Assembly (NCBI GenBank): GCA_028820845.1
Contig: JAPPII010000074.1
Coordinates: 94,434 to 158,433 of the forward strand
DNA from: Candidatus Poribacteria bacterium
Lineage (GTDB): Bacteria > Poribacteria > WGA-4E > WGA-3G
Length of the DNA: 64,000 nucleotides
Direction: 5' to 3'
The notes under the pieces were generated by a model. The model worked only from the letters and a program-made list of their open reading frames with translations, was not told the DNA's origin and searched no databases. The position numbers and the translations under genes are program-made. Of the stretch, positions 62,838-64,000 are shown one piece after another. How positions within the stretch are numbered: the stretch's first letter is position 1; each line of letters begins with the position of its first letter.

Positions 62838-63512
62838 TTAAAGTATCCCATATTTATCATAGACTTCCCGAAGGGTCGCGCCAGCGCGGAGTTCATCACG
62901 TGTGCGGTTTTCACCACTCACCTTTGCCAAGGCAGCCTCAATTACCTCGACTTCCACCGCTTGTGGAATGACAACGACCCCGTCTATATCGCCGAACACA
63001 ATATCACCGGGATTAACTGTGACACCGCCGCATTCGATTGGAACGTTATACGCAACCACATCGCCACGTCCATAAGAATCTACGGGAGATAGACCCGTCA
63101 TAAACACCGGAAACTGCATCTCTGTAATCTGTCGGGCATCTCGGATGAAGCCTTCAATAATGGCACCCCGTGCCCCGCGCGCCCGTGCTGCTGTTGAAAG
63201 CAGTTCTCCCCAAATGCAGTTACGGGTGCTCTGATTTGTAGAACAGACGAAGATGTCGTTCTGTTTGAGGCTATCCACTGCCGCAATTTCCTGCTGATAC
63301 GGTTCAGCTGGCATTTCGTAGACATCTACACACAAGACAGGCATCGCCCGCCCCACGACAACTGCCTCTGGATATAGTGGACGGATGGTGTGTTGCAGTG
63401 TTTGCTCGCGGTATCCAGCTGCATCGAGAGCATCCGAAATTACAGCAGCATATAGCTGCTTTTCCATCATGTCAAACAGTTCTGTGTCGTCATGCCACTT
63501 TTGAGTTTCCAT
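62838..63512 (-). CDS. RraA-like family protein
   Basis: A 224-residue protein of the RraA/HMG aldolase group. WGELLSTAARARGARGAIIEGFIRD and GDIVFGDIDGVVVIP are diagnostic; the Arg-Asp pair in FIRDARQ binds metal and the ligand carbonyl. Known members are aldolases or RNase E inhibitors. In this setting a carboxylic acid aldolase or decarboxylase is more likely than an RNase E regulator, but this is inference. Confidence 0.88.
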   Translation of the reverse strand: METQKWHDDTELFDMMEKQLYAAVISDALDAAGYREQTLQHTIRPLYPEAVVVGRAMPVLCVDVYEMPAEPYQQEIAAVDSLKQNDIFVCSTNQSTRNCIWGELLSTAARARGARGAIIEGFIRDARQITEMQFPVFMTGLSPVDSYGRGDVVAYNVPIECGGVTVNPGDIVFGDIDGVVVIPQAVEVEVIEAALAKVSGENRTRDELRAGATLREVYDKYGIL

Positions 63513-63609
63513 AGTGCATCCTTGTATTGGCTATCAGAAACCATCGACTTTCAGAAGAATGGGCTTTCAGCATTCAGTAAAAAAAAGAGTCGGTAACGCT
63601 TGCGTCTTT

Positions 63610-63655
63610 GCTGACGGCTGAAAGGATTGCGTAGCAATCCGTGCTGACGGCTGAA
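63610..63655 (+). repeat. Direct repeat GCTGACGGCTGAA flanking a hairpin
   Basis: Copies at 63610-63622 and 63643-63655 flank GGATTGC-GTA-GCAATCC. It belongs to the CTGA-rich repeats that occupy 63560-63660. Confidence 0.7.
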
Positions 63656-63663
63656 GGCTAATT

Positions 63664-64000
63664 CTAATAATTCTGATAGCCAACTTTTGCGAGACGTTCC
63701 GCTTTCTCCGCAACGCCATCGCTCAACTTTTCTTTGTATGCCAACAATTTTGCATCGAGTTCAGGGAATTGGAGTGCCAGAATTTCGACAGCGAAGAGTC
63801 CGGCATTTCGCGCACCCCCAGATCCGATTGCCATTGTTCCGACAGGAATGCCGGGTGGCATCTGCACTGTTGCATAAAGCGCGTCTACACCGTTGAGGGG
63901 GCCACCATCAATCGGGACACCAATGACCGGCAGAGTCGTGTGTGCTGCAATGACACCCGCGAGGTGTGCTGCGCGTCCTGCGCCAGCAATGATTACCTTA
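63664..64000 (-). CDS. purE: N5-carboxyaminoimidazole ribonucleotide mutase (PurE), 5' end beyond window
   Basis: The frame is open to the window edge and gives the last 111 residues. [36 protein letters not shown] and [20 protein letters not shown] match the CAIR-binding loops of class I PurE. It works in purine synthesis. The start lies to the right of the window. Confidence 0.92.
   Translation of the reverse strand, partial: KVIIAGAGRAAHLAGVIAAHTTLPVIGVPIDGGPLNGVDALYATVQMPPGIPVGTMAIGSGGARNAGLFAVEILALQFPELDAKLLAYKEKLSDGVAEKAERLAKVGYQNY

Overview
The window reads like a chromosome segment from a Candidatus Poribacteria-type bacterium (a lineage of sponge-associated and marine bacteria). This is inferred from gene content only: several phytanoyl-CoA dioxygenase (PhyH) proteins, three enolase-superfamily dehydratases or racemases, an arylsulfatase, an Asp-box sialidase-fold protein, NIPSNAP and RraA-like proteins, and a 2122-residue gingipain-family protein with a FlgD-like C-terminus. 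No rRNA is present. Housekeeping promoters are textbook sigma-70 sites: several are an exact TTGACA, 17 bases, TATAAT.

Region 1-24 kb is mostly catabolic and accessory. An M24 peptidase-like gene (runs off the left edge) is divergent from a sigma-54 activator gene. The intergenic region holds a near-perfect sigma-54 promoter and three matching dyads, so the control circuit can be read directly. Next come PhyH and a PhyH remnant, a lipoprotein coupled to a polytopic membrane protein, enolase-superfamily enzymes, a zinc alcohol dehydrogenase, a BrnT/BrnA toxin-antitoxin pair, a CPBP protease, a nitrilase-amidohydrolase-Nudix run, a PhyH-methyltransferase pair, the sialidase-fold protein, and then DUF309, UDP-glucose dehydrogenase, MoxR, a GHMP sugar kinase and HU.

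Region 24-41 kb carries a structured non-coding element that resembles a HEARO/omega-RNA (IscB-type) element without its nuclease, then asd, mtnK, a CbpA-type DnaJ, an Rpn-type nuclease, an aspartate aminotransferase, a second structured RNA candidate, a TPR protein, a DNA methyltransferase fused to an HNH nuclease, a lipoprotein, an arylsulfatase, a gamma-glutamylcyclotransferase, a LamG protein, tRNA-Leu(CAG), an MFS transporter, a macro-domain protein and a DUF58 protein.

Region 40-49 kb is the conserved proteostasis block: tRNA-Pro, Arg, His, Lys, Leu, then tig, clpP, clpX, lon, rqcP and pdxA. ClpX has two N-terminal zinc-binding domains instead of one. PdxA carries an in-frame insertion that looks like the CTGA-rich low-complexity repeat found in many intergenic gaps of this window.

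Region 49.8-55.5 kb is visibly more AT-rich and is the most interesting part: a YaaA/DUF6884-like protein, a UvrD-type helicase, a Cas4/AddB-like PD-(D/E)XK nuclease with four putative Fe-S cysteines, and a protein fusing a second YaaA/DUF6884-like domain to a DpdA-like transglycosylase (the enzyme family that puts 7-deazaguanines into DNA). I propose it as a compact, possibly undescribed DNA-modification or defence module. Region 55.9-64 kb has the gingipain-family giant, NIPSNAP, an RraA-like protein and the 3' part of purE, which runs off the right edge.
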